This document shows positions 41,232 to 50,454 of a stretch of DNA of 51,564 bases, one piece after another. Below the pieces are notes generated by a model. The model was given only the letters and a program-made list of their open reading frames with translations. It made no database searches and was not told where the DNA came from. How positions within the stretch are numbered: position 1 is the first letter of the stretch; each line of letters starts with the position of its first letter. Location of the stretch: assembly GCF_900107215.1 (NCBI RefSeq), contig NZ_FNPD01000013.1:1-51564 (forward strand), in the 5' to 3' direction. This stretch comes from Acetomicrobium thermoterrenum DSM 13490. GTDB taxonomy: Bacteria > Synergistota > Synergistia > Synergistales > Acetomicrobiaceae. The translations under genes were made by a program, and so were the position numbers.

Positions 41232-42083
41232 ATGAGTTTAACGGCTAATGCAATAAAGGGTGTCCGTTTTGTGGTAAATCCGGGCATAGTAGCAAATGCC
41301 CTAAGTTGTATGCTGTATATTACAGCACGAGCAATTAGGGTTCGGAAAAATGTTGCCTTGATGAATTTGAGAATTGCCTATCCGGACAAGGATGATCGTT
41401 GGAGGAAGGAGATTTTAAAAAAACTGTATTTTCATCTTTCCTTATCGATCGTAGAATTTCTCTCTTTGACTAAAAATCCTTCTTTAGTAGCAAAGTGGGT
41501 AACGAGGGTGGAGGGGGAAGAATATTTAACAGATATAGCAAAAAAGGGGAGGGGCCTCGTACTCCTTGCGGGCCACATTGGCAATTGGGAGCTTTTGGCA
41601 GCTTGGTTGGCTCATAGGGGGTATCCGCTGGTAGCGGGCATTAGGGATCCAAATGATGTCCATGTTTCCGAGTTGTTATCAAGTTACCGAAAGAAATTGG
41701 GTGTCGATACCATACCTAAAAAAAAGATCTTATTAAAGGGCGTTAAATTATTGAGGCAAGGCAAATTTATAGGCGTGTTAGCCGATCAGGACGGAGGAAG
41801 GGAGGGGTTAAAACTATCCTTTATGGGAAAAGAGGCGAGCACTGTTGGCGGTCCTGCTGCTTTGAGCTTGATTGCCGGAGTGCCTGTAGTACCCATAACC
41901 TCCTACAGGGTGGCTCCCTTCAAACATGAGGTATTGGTTTTGCCTCCTATAGAGCCATATGCAACAATGCCACGAGATGATGCTATCATGAAAATGACAC
42001 AAAGATATAACGAGATACTAGAGGGCTTTATAAAATTACATCCTGAACAATGGTTATGGTTTCATAGGCGTTGGAGGGCGTGA
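41232..42083 (+). CDS. LpxL/HtrB-family lysophospholipid (lipid A) acyltransferase
   Basis: This 283-residue protein has the HxxxxE catalytic motif as H115-IGNW-E120 in LAGHIGNWELLAA, the following PLVAGIRDP, the ADQDGG block and the end segment HPEQWLWFHRRW. These are typical of late acyltransferases that add fatty acids to lipid A. The N-terminal helix anchors it to the inner membrane. Its presence points to a diderm with lipopolysaccharide. It stands alone after the terminator at 41151. Confidence 0.9.
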   Translation: MSLTANAIKGVRFVVNPGIVANALSCMLYITARAIRVRKNVALMNLRIAYPDKDDRWRKEILKKLYFHLSLSIVEFLSLTKNPSLVAKWVTRVEGEEYLTDIAKKGRGLVLLAGHIGNWELLAAWLAHRGYPLVAGIRDPNDVHVSELLSSYRKKLGVDTIPKKKILLKGVKLLRQGKFIGVLADQDGGREGLKLSFMGKEASTVGGPAALSLIAGVPVVPITSYRVAPFKHEVLVLPPIEPYATMPRDDAIMKMTQRYNEILEGFIKLHPEQWLWFHRRWRA

Positions 42084-42134
42084 AATTTTTCATACCGTAA
42101 ATTGTTTTATTTTGCCTCAAGACTTGTTCTAAAG

Positions 42135-42160
42135 CCAATATAAATGTAAACTTATATTGG
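42135..42160 (+). repeat. Inverted repeat upstream of the unknown gene at 42185
   Basis: CCAATATAA (42135-42143) and TTATATTGG (42152-42160) form 9-bp perfect arms around an 8-nt loop, ending 24 bp before the start codon. No T tract follows, so it is more likely an operator or mRNA structure than a terminator. The gap 42084-42184 has no gene. Confidence 0.5.
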
Positions 42161-42184
42161 GCATATAGAGGGGGTGATTCGCCC

Positions 42185-43132
42185 ATGCGCCTATTTGAGT
42201 TTATGTCTTCTGGAGAGATAGTCAGGTTGCCGGACAGCGATGTGTTGCCGGGCATTCCTTTGGAGTTTTCCCCCCTCGTTGCACTTTTGATGCCTTTCAA
42301 CAGAGTTTTAATAGGTAGTTCTTTTCGAGAAAGCTATGAAGTGTGGCGTTGGGGTAAGATTGGTAGTGCTCAATGGAGCGAAGTAGCGTTTTGTCGTAAT
42401 AAACCAAAGGTCTTTGATTTAGGGTTGCTTGGAAAAGTGCTTCTGACCAAAGAATCCGTAAATGCATTGCGCAAAGGCCTGCTCGAGCTTCTCGAGCCCA
42501 TTGGTGATCACGAGACTACCATTTCTGTATTACAGAGCATCATGCGGAAACGAACGACTGGGAGCGAAAAAAAGGGCGTCCTTTTGAGGCCCTACGGCAA
42601 TAATCTGGAAGGAAACATTAAAGATGTGACGGTAGAGACGGCCTATTGGGGATTAAGATGGGCTTTGCACTGGAACTTGTCGGAATCGTTGACGCGCATG
42701 AAGATCTGGCTGTCCCGAGCTATAGATGTTTTAGACCCTTCTTTTTTATCTCCTCCCCCCATGTGGTTTTCTCTTTCCAAACTTCCCGACGACCAGGTGT
42801 TGCGCGAATGGGAGGAGAGCGGCTTTGTGGCAGACCAACTCAGGCACTTCGAGCTTAGCGACAGCAATCCTACAGTCATTAAAGGTTCAGATATGTACCT
42901 TCTGCGATATATTTATCGTTTTAAGGATGTCTTTGAAGCTCAACCTCTGTATACATGGCTTGTTCTGAACATGCCTCTTTGGGAAGATCTTCGAACTAAA
43001 TGCCTGCTTTCGCTATCCGAAGTCCTCCTGGCTTGCTGGGGATTTAAAGAAGCAGTTGAAGCAACGGATGAAATGATGCTTTATGGCAAAAGTGTCCGAG
43101 AGATGGGAAATTTAATTGTAATCACTCAATGA
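42185..43132 (+). CDS. Uncharacterised protein
   Basis: This 315-residue soluble protein is of no family I recognise. It is rich in Trp, Leu and Glu (WRWGKIGSAQWSEV, LRWALHWNLSESLTRMKIWL, WLVLNMPLWEDLRTK) and has no signal peptide, membrane helices or metal motifs. GGGGGTGA precedes ATG 42185. It lies between the acyltransferase and glpP, and an inverted repeat lies directly upstream. It may be lineage-specific; a function cannot be proposed. Confidence 0.68.
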   Translation: MRLFEFMSSGEIVRLPDSDVLPGIPLEFSPLVALLMPFNRVLIGSSFRESYEVWRWGKIGSAQWSEVAFCRNKPKVFDLGLLGKVLLTKESVNALRKGLLELLEPIGDHETTISVLQSIMRKRTTGSEKKGVLLRPYGNNLEGNIKDVTVETAYWGLRWALHWNLSESLTRMKIWLSRAIDVLDPSFLSPPPMWFSLSKLPDDQVLREWEESGFVADQLRHFELSDSNPTVIKGSDMYLLRYIYRFKDVFEAQPLYTWLVLNMPLWEDLRTKCLLSLSEVLLACWGFKEAVEATDEMMLYGKSVREMGNLIVITQ

Positions 43133-43165
43133 CAATTCAATTCTGAAATTGACCTGCTTTTTTAG

Positions 43166-43194
43166 TTGCACACCATTGTTTTGCTTGGTAGAAT
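43166..43194 (+). promoter_or_regulatory. Promoter of glpP
   Basis: TTGCAC (43166-43171) and TAGAAT (43189-43194) are separated by 17 bp, 49 bp before the glpP start. It probably drives glpP and, through antitermination, the glycerol genes beyond. Confidence 0.65.
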
Positions 43195-43242
43195 AGATTG
43201 TACATGATACGTTTACCATAAAAGATAAAAAAGGGGTTATAT

Positions 43243-43818
43243 ATGTTGATGTCAAGGCTTGGCGACTTGAGAAGTTTGATGCAAAAACATCCCATGATAC
43301 CGGCGTTGAGGTCGTATCAGGATATCGATGTCATTTTAAACGTATCGCATAGATGTGTGTTTATCCTCGAATCTTCTATAGATTCGTTAAAGGATGTAGT
43401 TGATAGATTGAGGACCAAGGGGCATTTTGTATTTGTTCACGCCGATTTAGTGGAGGGATTGAAGACCGATCCGTCGGGCATTAAATTTTTAGTGCGTCAT
43501 ATAAGCCCCGATGGCATCATAAGCACACATAAAAATGTTCTGGAAGTTGCAAGGGATTTAAACATTTTAACCATACTGCGCGTATTTTTGCTCGATTCCC
43601 AGGCCTTTAAAAAAGGCAAGCATTTGGCTTACAATTTGAATCCCGACTTCGTCGAAATTCTTCCGGGTATTTCGGTTATTTCTGTGGACGAGACTTTTTT
43701 AAAGGAAATACCCTTTCCTTTAATTGCTGGCGGATTAATAAAGACGAAGGAGCAGGCCAATAAAATATTATCGAGGGGAGTTTTGGCGGTTTCGACGAGC
43801 GAAAAAAGTTTGTGGTAA
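43243..43818 (+). CDS. glpP: Glycerol-3-phosphate-responsive antiterminator GlpP
   Basis: This 191-residue protein matches the GlpP family over its full length: an IPALRSYQDIDVILN start, VFILESSI, VFVHADLVEGLKTDPSGI, PDGIISTHKNV, then EILPGI and PLIAGGLIKTKEQ near the end. In Bacillus GlpP bound to glycerol-3-phosphate allows transcription through leader terminators of glp genes. Here terminators lie at 43868 and 47633, before dhaK and the GlpA-type gene. GGGG upstream of ATG 43243 is a moderate ribosome site. Confidence 0.93.
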   Translation: MLMSRLGDLRSLMQKHPMIPALRSYQDIDVILNVSHRCVFILESSIDSLKDVVDRLRTKGHFVFVHADLVEGLKTDPSGIKFLVRHISPDGIISTHKNVLEVARDLNILTILRVFLLDSQAFKKGKHLAYNLNPDFVEILPGISVISVDETFLKEIPFPLIAGGLIKTKEQANKILSRGVLAVSTSEKSLW

Positions 43819-43867
43819 TGAGGTTTGCATACAAATCATTTCTTCGGTATTTCCTGGGTCAGAGGAT

Positions 43868-43918
43868 AAAAGAGAAAGCCCCAGTAAAACGGAATTTTTA
43901 TTGTGCGCTTTCTCTTTT
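43868..43918 (+). terminator. Leader terminator between glpP and dhaK, candidate GlpP target
   Basis: AAAAGAGAAAGC (43868-43879) pairs perfectly with GCTTTCTCTTTT (43907-43918) around a loop of about 27 nt. It sits between glpP and dhaK. The right arm shares the TGTGC...CTTTCTC string with the hairpin at 47633, as might be expected of two sites for the same antiterminator. Confidence 0.7.
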
Positions 43919-43979
43919 GTTATGCCCAAGTGTTGGTATTTTTTATGTTATTACAAATATAAAGGAGGTGTAGTGTCTT

Positions 43980-44978
43980 ATGAAAAAATTAATTAATGAA
44001 GTTGAAAAAGTTGTAGAGGAATCTCTTCAAGGCCTGGCGAAAGCTCATGCAGATTTGGTCAAGCTGCATCCTTCCGTCAGGGCGGTTTTGAGGGTTGACT
44101 CTCCCAAAGAAAAAGTGGCTGTCATATCTGGCGGCGGCAGCGGACACGAGCCAATGCACACAGGATTTGTAGGATTTGGCATGCTCGACGCGGCCTGTCC
44201 GGGAGAGATCTTTACTTCTCCGACCCCCGATCAGATGTATGAGGCTGCCAAAGCAGTAGATGGAGGAAAGGGTGTGCTGTATATCGTCAAAAATTACAGT
44301 GGAGATATAATGAATTTTCAAATGGCTGCCGACATGCTTGCCGGTGAGGGAATACCGGTAGAGCAGGTAATCATTAACGATGATGTGGCCGTAGAGGATT
44401 CTTTGTATACTGCTGGCAGACGTGGCGTGGGCGGAACGGTTCTGGCCGAGAAGATTGTTGGCGCAAAAGCAGAGGAAGGTGCTTCTCTGGAAGAAGTGAA
44501 AAAGTTGTGCGAAAGGGTCAATGCCAACGTGCGTTCCATGGGAATGGCTTTGACATCATGTACAGTTCCTGCTGCGGGCAAGCCAACATTTGAACTTGGT
44601 CCGGACGAGATGGAAATAGGTATTGGCATTCATGGCGAGCCTGGCAGACAGCGCATGAAAGTAAAGACTGCCAGAGAAATAGTGGAAATGCTTGCTACTG
44701 CAGTAGTTGAGGATTTGCCCTTCAAAGCCGGAGACGAAGTTTTAGCCTTTGTAAATGGCATGGGCGGTACTCCTCTTTCGGAGCTTTATATAGTCTATAA
44801 CGATTTAAGTGATTTTCTTGAAAAGAAGGGCATCAAAATAGTGAGAAATTTGGTGGGAAATTATATAACAAGCCTTGAAATGCAAGGGTGCTCAATAACC
44901 CTATTACGTCTTGACGAGGAAATGAAAAGACTGTGGGACGCTCCCGTTTGTACGCCAGGGCTCAGATGGGGGATGTAA
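43980..44978 (+). CDS. dhaK: Dihydroxyacetone kinase, substrate-binding subunit DhaK
   Basis: This 332-residue subunit has GGGSGHEP for the phosphate pocket and H218 in GIGIHGEPG, the histidine that binds dihydroxyacetone covalently. The subunit accepts phosphate from DhaL-bound ADP/ATP to form dihydroxyacetone phosphate. AAGGAGGTG lies 9 nt before ATG 43980. DhaL follows after 4 bp. The three-gene PEP-dependent set DhaK-DhaL-DhaM is complete. Confidence 0.96.
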   Translation: MKKLINEVEKVVEESLQGLAKAHADLVKLHPSVRAVLRVDSPKEKVAVISGGGSGHEPMHTGFVGFGMLDAACPGEIFTSPTPDQMYEAAKAVDGGKGVLYIVKNYSGDIMNFQMAADMLAGEGIPVEQVIINDDVAVEDSLYTAGRRGVGGTVLAEKIVGAKAEEGASLEEVKKLCERVNANVRSMGMALTSCTVPAAGKPTFELGPDEMEIGIGIHGEPGRQRMKVKTAREIVEMLATAVVEDLPFKAGDEVLAFVNGMGGTPLSELYIVYNDLSDFLEKKGIKIVRNLVGNYITSLEMQGCSITLLRLDEEMKRLWDAPVCTPGLRWGM

Positions 44979-44982
44979 GAAG

Positions 44983-45624
44983 TTGGATAACGGGAACCTT
45001 GACGTAACAAAGGCTATAGAGACGATACGAAGAATAAAAGATATCGTAGACATCAATAAGGAATACCTGACAGAACTTGATTCCGCGATAGGTGATGCCG
45101 ACCATGGCATAAACATGAGCAGAGGCTTTGCTAAAGCTCTGGAGAAAGTAAAGAGCAACGAATATAACGATATAGGCTCGGTATTTAAGGACGTGGCCAT
45201 GACACTGATGAGTACCGTAGGAGGAGCGGCAGGGCCCCTTTATGGCACATTTTTTATGAAGGCGTCGATGAAACTTGCCGGCCAAAAGGAAGCGGATCTT
45301 CCTTTGTTGGCACAGGCCTTTCGAGAGGGTTTGCAGGGTGTAGTGTCTTTGGGCAAAGCTCAACTTGCCGACAAGACCATGGTGGATGCCCTTACTCCAG
45401 CAGTAGAAGCGTTGGAATCCGCTGCGAAGGACGGGTTGTCGTTAAAACAGGGATTGGAAAAAGCCCTGGCAATGGCAGAAAAAGGCATGAAGGACACGAT
45501 ACCGATGGTTGCCAGAAAGGGGCGAGCAAGCTATTTGGGCGAAAGGTCAGCCGGACACCAGGACCCGGGAGCTACGTCGAGTTATTTGATATTAAAGGCC
45601 CTTTGTGATGCTCTGGAGGGTTAG
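44983..45624 (+). CDS. dhaL: Dihydroxyacetone kinase, nucleotide-binding subunit DhaL
   Basis: This 213-residue helical barrel has the nucleotide-binding acids D33, D38 and D40 in ELDSAIGDADHG and the loop segment STVGGAAGPLYG. It carries ADP as a cofactor that DhaM re-phosphorylates to ATP. The TTG start at 44983 is closely coupled to dhaK. The next gene starts 3 bp after the stop. Confidence 0.95.
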   Translation: MDNGNLDVTKAIETIRRIKDIVDINKEYLTELDSAIGDADHGINMSRGFAKALEKVKSNEYNDIGSVFKDVAMTLMSTVGGAAGPLYGTFFMKASMKLAGQKEADLPLLAQAFREGLQGVVSLGKAQLADKTMVDALTPAVEALESAAKDGLSLKQGLEKALAMAEKGMKDTIPMVARKGRASYLGERSAGHQDPGATSSYLILKALCDALEG

Positions 45625-45627
45625 TGC

Positions 45628-46029
45628 ATGATTGGCATTCTCGTCGTTTGTCATAGCTTTAAAGCCTCTAGCGGGATTGCGGAAATAGCTCTTCAAATGG
45701 CTGGAGAAAAGGTAAGAGTAGTCGGAGTTGGAGGCAATGAGGAAGGGGGTATCGGTACTTCTACGGGAAGGATATACGAAGCACTCCTTGACCTTTTGGA
45801 CGAATGCGATGGAATTGTCGTCTTGCCTGATTTGGGGAGCGCCGTTTTATCTGCTAAGGCTGCGCTAGATTCCTTAGAGGAGGAACAAAAAAGCAAGGTA
45901 TTAATTGCCGATGCGCCTGTTTTAGAGGGTGCTGTGATGGCTGTTGTGGAAGCGAGTACAGGTTCTTCTTTGGAGAAGGTAAAGCAGGTTGCCGAAGAGG
46001 CTCATTCATTAAAAAAATTAAGGGTTTAA
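45628..46029 (+). CDS. dhaM: DhaM, EIIA-Man-type phosphotransfer subunit
   Basis: This 133-residue single domain has H9 in VVCHS, the phosphorylated histidine of DhaM, and GTS and PDLGSA loops typical of the EIIA-Man fold. It passes phosphate from HPr to DhaL-bound ADP. It lacks the HPr and EI-like domains fused in E. coli DhaM, so it needs separate HPr and EI. HPr is encoded at the end of this operon; EI is not in the window. Confidence 0.94.
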   Translation: MIGILVVCHSFKASSGIAEIALQMAGEKVRVVGVGGNEEGGIGTSTGRIYEALLDLLDECDGIVVLPDLGSAVLSAKAALDSLEEEQKSKVLIADAPVLEGAVMAVVEASTGSSLEKVKQVAEEAHSLKKLRV

Positions 46030-46061
46030 AAGAGCAATAAAAACAAAAGGAGGAGATCAGG

Positions 46062-47576
46062 ATGACTAATAAGAAGTATGTGGCCGCTATCGATCAGGGG
46101 ACTACCAGCACGAGGTGTATGATATTCGATCAGGAGGGTAATCCTGTATCGAGTAGCCAGATGGAGCACGAGCAGATATATCCGCAACCAGGCTGGGTTG
46201 AACACGATGCTATGGAAATTTGGTCTCGTACTCAGGACGTTATTAGAGGGGCCTTGGAGAAGGGCAATATCGATTCCAAGGAAATAGCAGCTGTCGGCAT
46301 CACAAACCAAAGGGAAACCACTGTGGTGTGGGACAAAAACACAGGCAAGCCTATTTATAACGCTATAGTGTGGCAGTGTATGAGGACTCAGGACTTCTGC
46401 CTAGAGTGGGAGAAAGAGGCTGGCGCTAACGAGAAAGTCAACCAAAAGACCGGTCTTGTAATAAGCACCTATTTCTCAGGACCGAAGATCAAATGGATTC
46501 TGGACAATGTACCAGGTGCTAAAGAGAAAGCCCAGAGGGGTGAGCTGTTGTTTGGTAATATCGATACTTGGTTAATATGGAATTTGACCGGCGGTCCCAA
46601 TGGCGGTGTCCACGTTACGGATATGACTAATGCGTCAAGGACTATGCTTATGAATATTAAGACATTGCAATGGGACGACGAAATGCTGGATTTTCTTGGA
46701 ATTCCCAAATCAATGTTGCCGCAAATTAAGCCAAGCAGCTGCGTATACGGAAATACCACTCCAAATGGGGCTTTTAAGGCAAGCATTCCTGTAGCAGGAG
46801 ATTTAGGTGACCAGCAGGCAGCTGTTTTTGGACAGGTATGTTACGATGTCGGGGAAGCAAAGAATACTTACGGCACGGGAAACTTCATGTTGCTGAATAT
46901 AGGGAAAACGCCCACTCTTTCTAAAAGCGGATTGCTTACGACTGTTGCTTATAGCCTCAAGGAAGGAGAAGCGATTTACGCTTTAGAGGGTTCAATGGCC
47001 ATTACCGGAGCTGCCATTCAATGGTTGCGTGATAATTTGAGGCTGTTTGACGATGCAGCAGACTCCGAGTGGTTTGCCAGCAAAGTTAAGGATACAGGTG
47101 GTATATACTTTGTTCCTGCCTTCTCTGGCCTTTTCGCTCCTTACTGGGATATGAGAGCAAGAGGGTGTATCGTCGGATTGACCCGATATATTCGTAAGGA
47201 ACATATAATCAGAGCCACCCTGGAGTCCATATGCTATCAAACATTGGACGTGCAAAAGGCGATGGAGGCCGATTCCGGCGTTCCTTTAACGGAACTTAAG
47301 GTAGACGGCGGTGCTGTGCGTAACAATCTTTTAATGCAGTTGCAAGCAGATCTTTTGGGTGTTCCCGTCGTCAGGCCGAAGGTCAATGAAACGACAGCAT
47401 TGGGGGCTGCTTATGCTGCCGGACTGGCTACAGGATTCTGGACGAGCTTGGATGAGCTTAGAAAACACTGGAAGGTGGACAAGAAATTCGAGCCTGTTAT
47501 GAGCACAGAAAAAAGAGAGGAAATGTACGGAGGCTGGAAAAAGGCGATAGAGAAAGCTAAGGGATGGATTGACTAA
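46062..47576 (+). CDS. glpK: Glycerol kinase
   Basis: This 504-residue FGGY kinase has the ATP-site motif DQGTTSTRC at the N-terminus, [21 protein letters not shown] and [12 protein letters not shown], then [12 protein letters not shown] near the C-terminus. It phosphorylates glycerol to glycerol-3-phosphate, the GlpP inducer. The loop in which Gram-positive GlpK carries the histidine phosphorylated by HPr reads [10 protein letters not shown] here, without a histidine. AGGAGGAGA precedes ATG 46062. No glycerol facilitator gene is in the window. Confidence 0.97.
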   Translation: MTNKKYVAAIDQGTTSTRCMIFDQEGNPVSSSQMEHEQIYPQPGWVEHDAMEIWSRTQDVIRGALEKGNIDSKEIAAVGITNQRETTVVWDKNTGKPIYNAIVWQCMRTQDFCLEWEKEAGANEKVNQKTGLVISTYFSGPKIKWILDNVPGAKEKAQRGELLFGNIDTWLIWNLTGGPNGGVHVTDMTNASRTMLMNIKTLQWDDEMLDFLGIPKSMLPQIKPSSCVYGNTTPNGAFKASIPVAGDLGDQQAAVFGQVCYDVGEAKNTYGTGNFMLLNIGKTPTLSKSGLLTTVAYSLKEGEAIYALEGSMAITGAAIQWLRDNLRLFDDAADSEWFASKVKDTGGIYFVPAFSGLFAPYWDMRARGCIVGLTRYIRKEHIIRATLESICYQTLDVQKAMEADSGVPLTELKVDGGAVRNNLLMQLQADLLGVPVVRPKVNETTALGAAYAAGLATGFWTSLDELRKHWKVDKKFEPVMSTEKREEMYGGWKKAIEKAKGWID

Positions 47577-47632
47577 TTTAACTATCTTCGACCAACTTGA
47601 AATGATTAGGTAAATTTGGAGATGGTGCATGA

Positions 47633-47680
47633 GAGGGAGAGAGGTGCACATAATAATGTGCCTTTCTCCCTCTTTAATTT
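47633..47680 (+). terminator. Leader hairpin between glpK and the GlpA-type gene, candidate GlpP target
   Basis: GAGGGAGAGAGGTGCACAT (47633-47651) pairs, with small imperfections, with ATGTGCCTTTCTCCCTC (47656-47672), followed by T-rich sequence. It precedes the GlpA-type gene by 38 bp, like the glpD leader terminator controlled by GlpP in Bacillus. It shares the TGTGC...CTTTCTC string with the hairpin at 43868. Confidence 0.72.
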
Positions 47681-47717
47681 TTTGAGGAATGTAAATAGTA
47701 CCTCAGGAGGTGTTCTT

Positions 47718-49196
47718 GTGAGTACGCGATATTACGACATTATTGTAATTGGCGGAGGGATAGTGGGATCTACTATCGCACGGGAACTGTCCCGTTACGA
47801 TGTTAGGGTAGCCGTGCTTGATAAAGCCGCAGAATTGCCATCCGGAGCTTCTAGGGCAAATAGCGGCATGGTTCATGCGGGCTACGACGATAAACCAGGA
47901 ACCACCAAAGCCCATTTTTGCCCAAAGGGCAATGAGATGTACAGGAATCTCTATGAAGAGCTCGATTTCACTCTCAACAAAGTAGGATCCTATGTTTGCG
48001 CCTTAGCCGAAAATGAAATACCCCATCTCAATTTGCTTTTAGAGCAGGGCAGAAAAAACGGCGTACCTTCGCTGGAGATTATAAGCGGGGACGAATTGAG
48101 ATCTCGTGAGCCGAATGCATCAAAAGATATTATCGCTGCCCTGTGGGCTCCAACAGGTTGCATCATAAATAACTTCGAAGCGGTTTTAGCTTTTATGGAT
48201 AACGCGCAACAAAACGGGGTGGAGCTCTTTTTGGAGACGGAAGTTTCGGATGTCCTTCTGTCTCAGGATAAAGGGCAGGTCGTTGGAATTAATACGAATA
48301 AAGGGCTTTTCCTTTCTCCTATTGTTATCAACGCAGCAGGAGTTCATTCCGATGAGATAGCAAAAAAGGTAGGCGACGAAAGCTTCGTGATCCATCCAAG
48401 GAGGGGGGATTACTTCATCACCGACAAATATGTGGGGAATCTCGTAAAAAGTTTTTTCTTCCCCTGTCCTTCCCAAGCGGGAAAGGGGATAACGGTGGCA
48501 CCTACCGCTGATCACAATCTTTTGATGGGGCCCACATCTATATTTCAACTCGATCGGGACAAAACGGCAACTACCAGAGAGGGATTGGAACAGGTCATAG
48601 AAGGTGCGAGAAGGCTTATACCGTCCATTCCTATGAATATGGCGATAACGACATTTGCAGGGCTAAGAGCTGATCCTGACACAGGAGATTTTGTAATAGA
48701 CATCTTAAAAAGGCCCCATGGATTTGTTAACGTGGCAGGTATCAAATCTCCCGGTTTTACCTCTGCTCCCGCTATTGCCCAGCATATTGTCGAGAGAATG
48801 AAAGACGAGCTAAAGGACTTGGTGGATTTCAAACCTGACAAAAATTTTGTTCCGGAACGAAAACATATTCCTCGATTCGCGTATCTTTCCATGGAAGAAA
48901 GATCTGCCCTGGCAAAAAAAGATCCCAGATATGCACAAATAGTCTGCAGGTGTGAAAGCGTTACGGAAGGCCAGGTAGTAGAGGCTATAAGAAGGGGTGC
49001 CAGAACAGTAGCTGCGGTGAAAATTTGGACGCGTGCGGGAGCTGGCAGATGTCAGGGAGGATTTTGCGGGCCAAGGGTCATCGAAATCTTGTCTAGGGAG
49101 CTTAACATTCCCATGGAGGAAGTCACCAGGCACGGAGGTCATTCTCGATTGCTGGTAGGCAAGACCAAGGAGTATTGGTTTAGGGAGGGTATGTGA
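47718..49196 (+). CDS. glpA: GlpA-type glycerol-3-phosphate dehydrogenase, FAD subunit with 2Fe-2S domain
   Basis: This 492-residue flavoprotein begins with an FAD Rossmann motif (VIGGGIVGSTIAREL) and has the DAO-type domain with AGVHSDEIA and TFAGLRADPDTGDFVID. A C-terminal BFD-like 2Fe-2S domain follows (CRCESVTEGQV, then GRCQGGFCGP). Such proteins oxidise glycerol-3-phosphate to dihydroxyacetone phosphate and pass electrons onwards. GTG 47718 is chosen because AGGAGGTG lies 7 nt upstream. Its stop overlaps the next gene's start region. The partner flavoprotein and DUF1667 protein follow. Confidence 0.88.
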   Translation: MSTRYYDIIVIGGGIVGSTIARELSRYDVRVAVLDKAAELPSGASRANSGMVHAGYDDKPGTTKAHFCPKGNEMYRNLYEELDFTLNKVGSYVCALAENEIPHLNLLLEQGRKNGVPSLEIISGDELRSREPNASKDIIAALWAPTGCIINNFEAVLAFMDNAQQNGVELFLETEVSDVLLSQDKGQVVGINTNKGLFLSPIVINAAGVHSDEIAKKVGDESFVIHPRRGDYFITDKYVGNLVKSFFFPCPSQAGKGITVAPTADHNLLMGPTSIFQLDRDKTATTREGLEQVIEGARRLIPSIPMNMAITTFAGLRADPDTGDFVIDILKRPHGFVNVAGIKSPGFTSAPAIAQHIVERMKDELKDLVDFKPDKNFVPERKHIPRFAYLSMEERSALAKKDPRYAQIVCRCESVTEGQVVEAIRRGARTVAAVKIWTRAGAGRCQGGFCGPRVIEILSRELNIPMEEVTRHGGHSRLLVGKTKEYWFREGM

Positions 49197-50449
49197 TGAG
49201 CGATATTATCGTTGACGTAGCTGTTATTGGTGCAGGTCCTGCCGGGATAGCGGCCGGCGTAGGAGCCAAAGAGGCCGGAGCGGAAAAAGTGGCCATATTT
49301 GAGAGAGATTGGGATTTGGGTGGCATATTACAACAGTGCATACATCCAGGTTTTGGCTTACATGCCTTTGGCGAAGAATTGACGGGTCCTGAATACGTAC
49401 ATCGTTGGATCAGTAAAGCTCGTGAAGCCGGGGTCGAATTTTGGACCAATTCTATGGTCTTTCATATGGAGGACGATGGTTCTTTTTGGATAATGAACCC
49501 CTCTTTGGGCATTAAAAGGGTGGTATCCAAATCTTTGGTCTTGGCAATGGGTTGTCGCGAAAGACCCTTAGGCGCTCTTGGAATTCCCGGGACGCGTCCA
49601 GCAGGAATATATACCGCCGGCACAGCGCAAAGGTTGGTGAATATGGAAGGCTATATGCCTGGCAATAAGGTCGTAATTTTAGGCTCCGGAGACGTGGGGT
49701 TAATAATGGCGAGGAGGATGATATGGGAAGGGGCGGAAGTATTGGGCGTTTACGAGATAATGCCTTGGCCAGGGGGGCTTAGGCGAAATATTGCTCAATG
49801 CCTCGATGATTATTGTATTCCCTTCTATTTAGAGGAAACAGTGATAGAGGTGCACGGAAAGGACAGGTTGGAGGGGGTAACGGTAGCAAAAGTTGACAAA
49901 AATCGTAATCCTATCGTGGGAACGGAGAAATTTCTGGGATGCGATACATTGCTTTTGGCTGTGGGGCTCATTCCTGAAAACGAACTGTCGAGAATGGCCG
50001 ATGTTGAAATAAATCCAGTTACACAGGGTCCGATTGTGAATGAGCTTCTTCAGACTTCAAAGCCAAACATATTTGCTGCGGGTAATGTAGTTATCGTATA
50101 TGACTTAGTGGACTGGGTCAGCATGGAAGGGGAGAGGGCGGGCAGGAATGCAGCGCTTTTTGCAGCGGGAAAGTTCAAACCCGGCGAAAGAAAGATAAAG
50201 GTTTCCGGGGGAGACAACGTTAGGCTCTATTCTCCTCAATGGCTTTCGGGGCAGAGCGATGCGACCATTTATATGCGAGTTGCCCAACCTATAGAAAAAA
50301 GGTGCAAAGTTGTAGTTGAGCCTGGGTTATACGAGAGAAGGCTTAGATATGCGAGGCCGGGAGAGATGAACGAAGCTCACGTTAAACTCCAAGATCTCCA
50401 GGCCCTGGGAGACGTCGATGAGATCATAGTCGACATAAAGGAGGTATAG
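49196..50449 (+). CDS. NAD(P)/FAD-dependent oxidoreductase, partner of the GlpA-type dehydrogenase
   Basis: This 417-residue protein has an N-terminal FAD motif (VIGAGPAGIAAGVGAKEAG), MGCRERPLGALGIPGTRPAG and a second nucleotide-binding motif (VVILGSGDVGLIMARRM). A late FAD segment (NIFAAGNVVIVYDLVDWVSM) is also present. It probably takes electrons from the dehydrogenase and passes them to NAD or ferredoxin. ATG 49196 has GGGAGGG upstream; a GTG codon just before is less suitable. The GlpA-type gene ends at the same base. The trio with DUF1667 is common in Thermotogae and Clostridia. Confidence 0.87.
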   Translation: MSDIIVDVAVIGAGPAGIAAGVGAKEAGAEKVAIFERDWDLGGILQQCIHPGFGLHAFGEELTGPEYVHRWISKAREAGVEFWTNSMVFHMEDDGSFWIMNPSLGIKRVVSKSLVLAMGCRERPLGALGIPGTRPAGIYTAGTAQRLVNMEGYMPGNKVVILGSGDVGLIMARRMIWEGAEVLGVYEIMPWPGGLRRNIAQCLDDYCIPFYLEETVIEVHGKDRLEGVTVAKVDKNRNPIVGTEKFLGCDTLLLAVGLIPENELSRMADVEINPVTQGPIVNELLQTSKPNIFAAGNVVIVYDLVDWVSMEGERAGRNAALFAAGKFKPGERKIKVSGGDNVRLYSPQWLSGQSDATIYMRVAQPIEKRCKVVVEPGLYERRLRYARPGEMNEAHVKLQDLQALGDVDEIIVDIKEV

Positions 50450-50454
50450 GCAAA

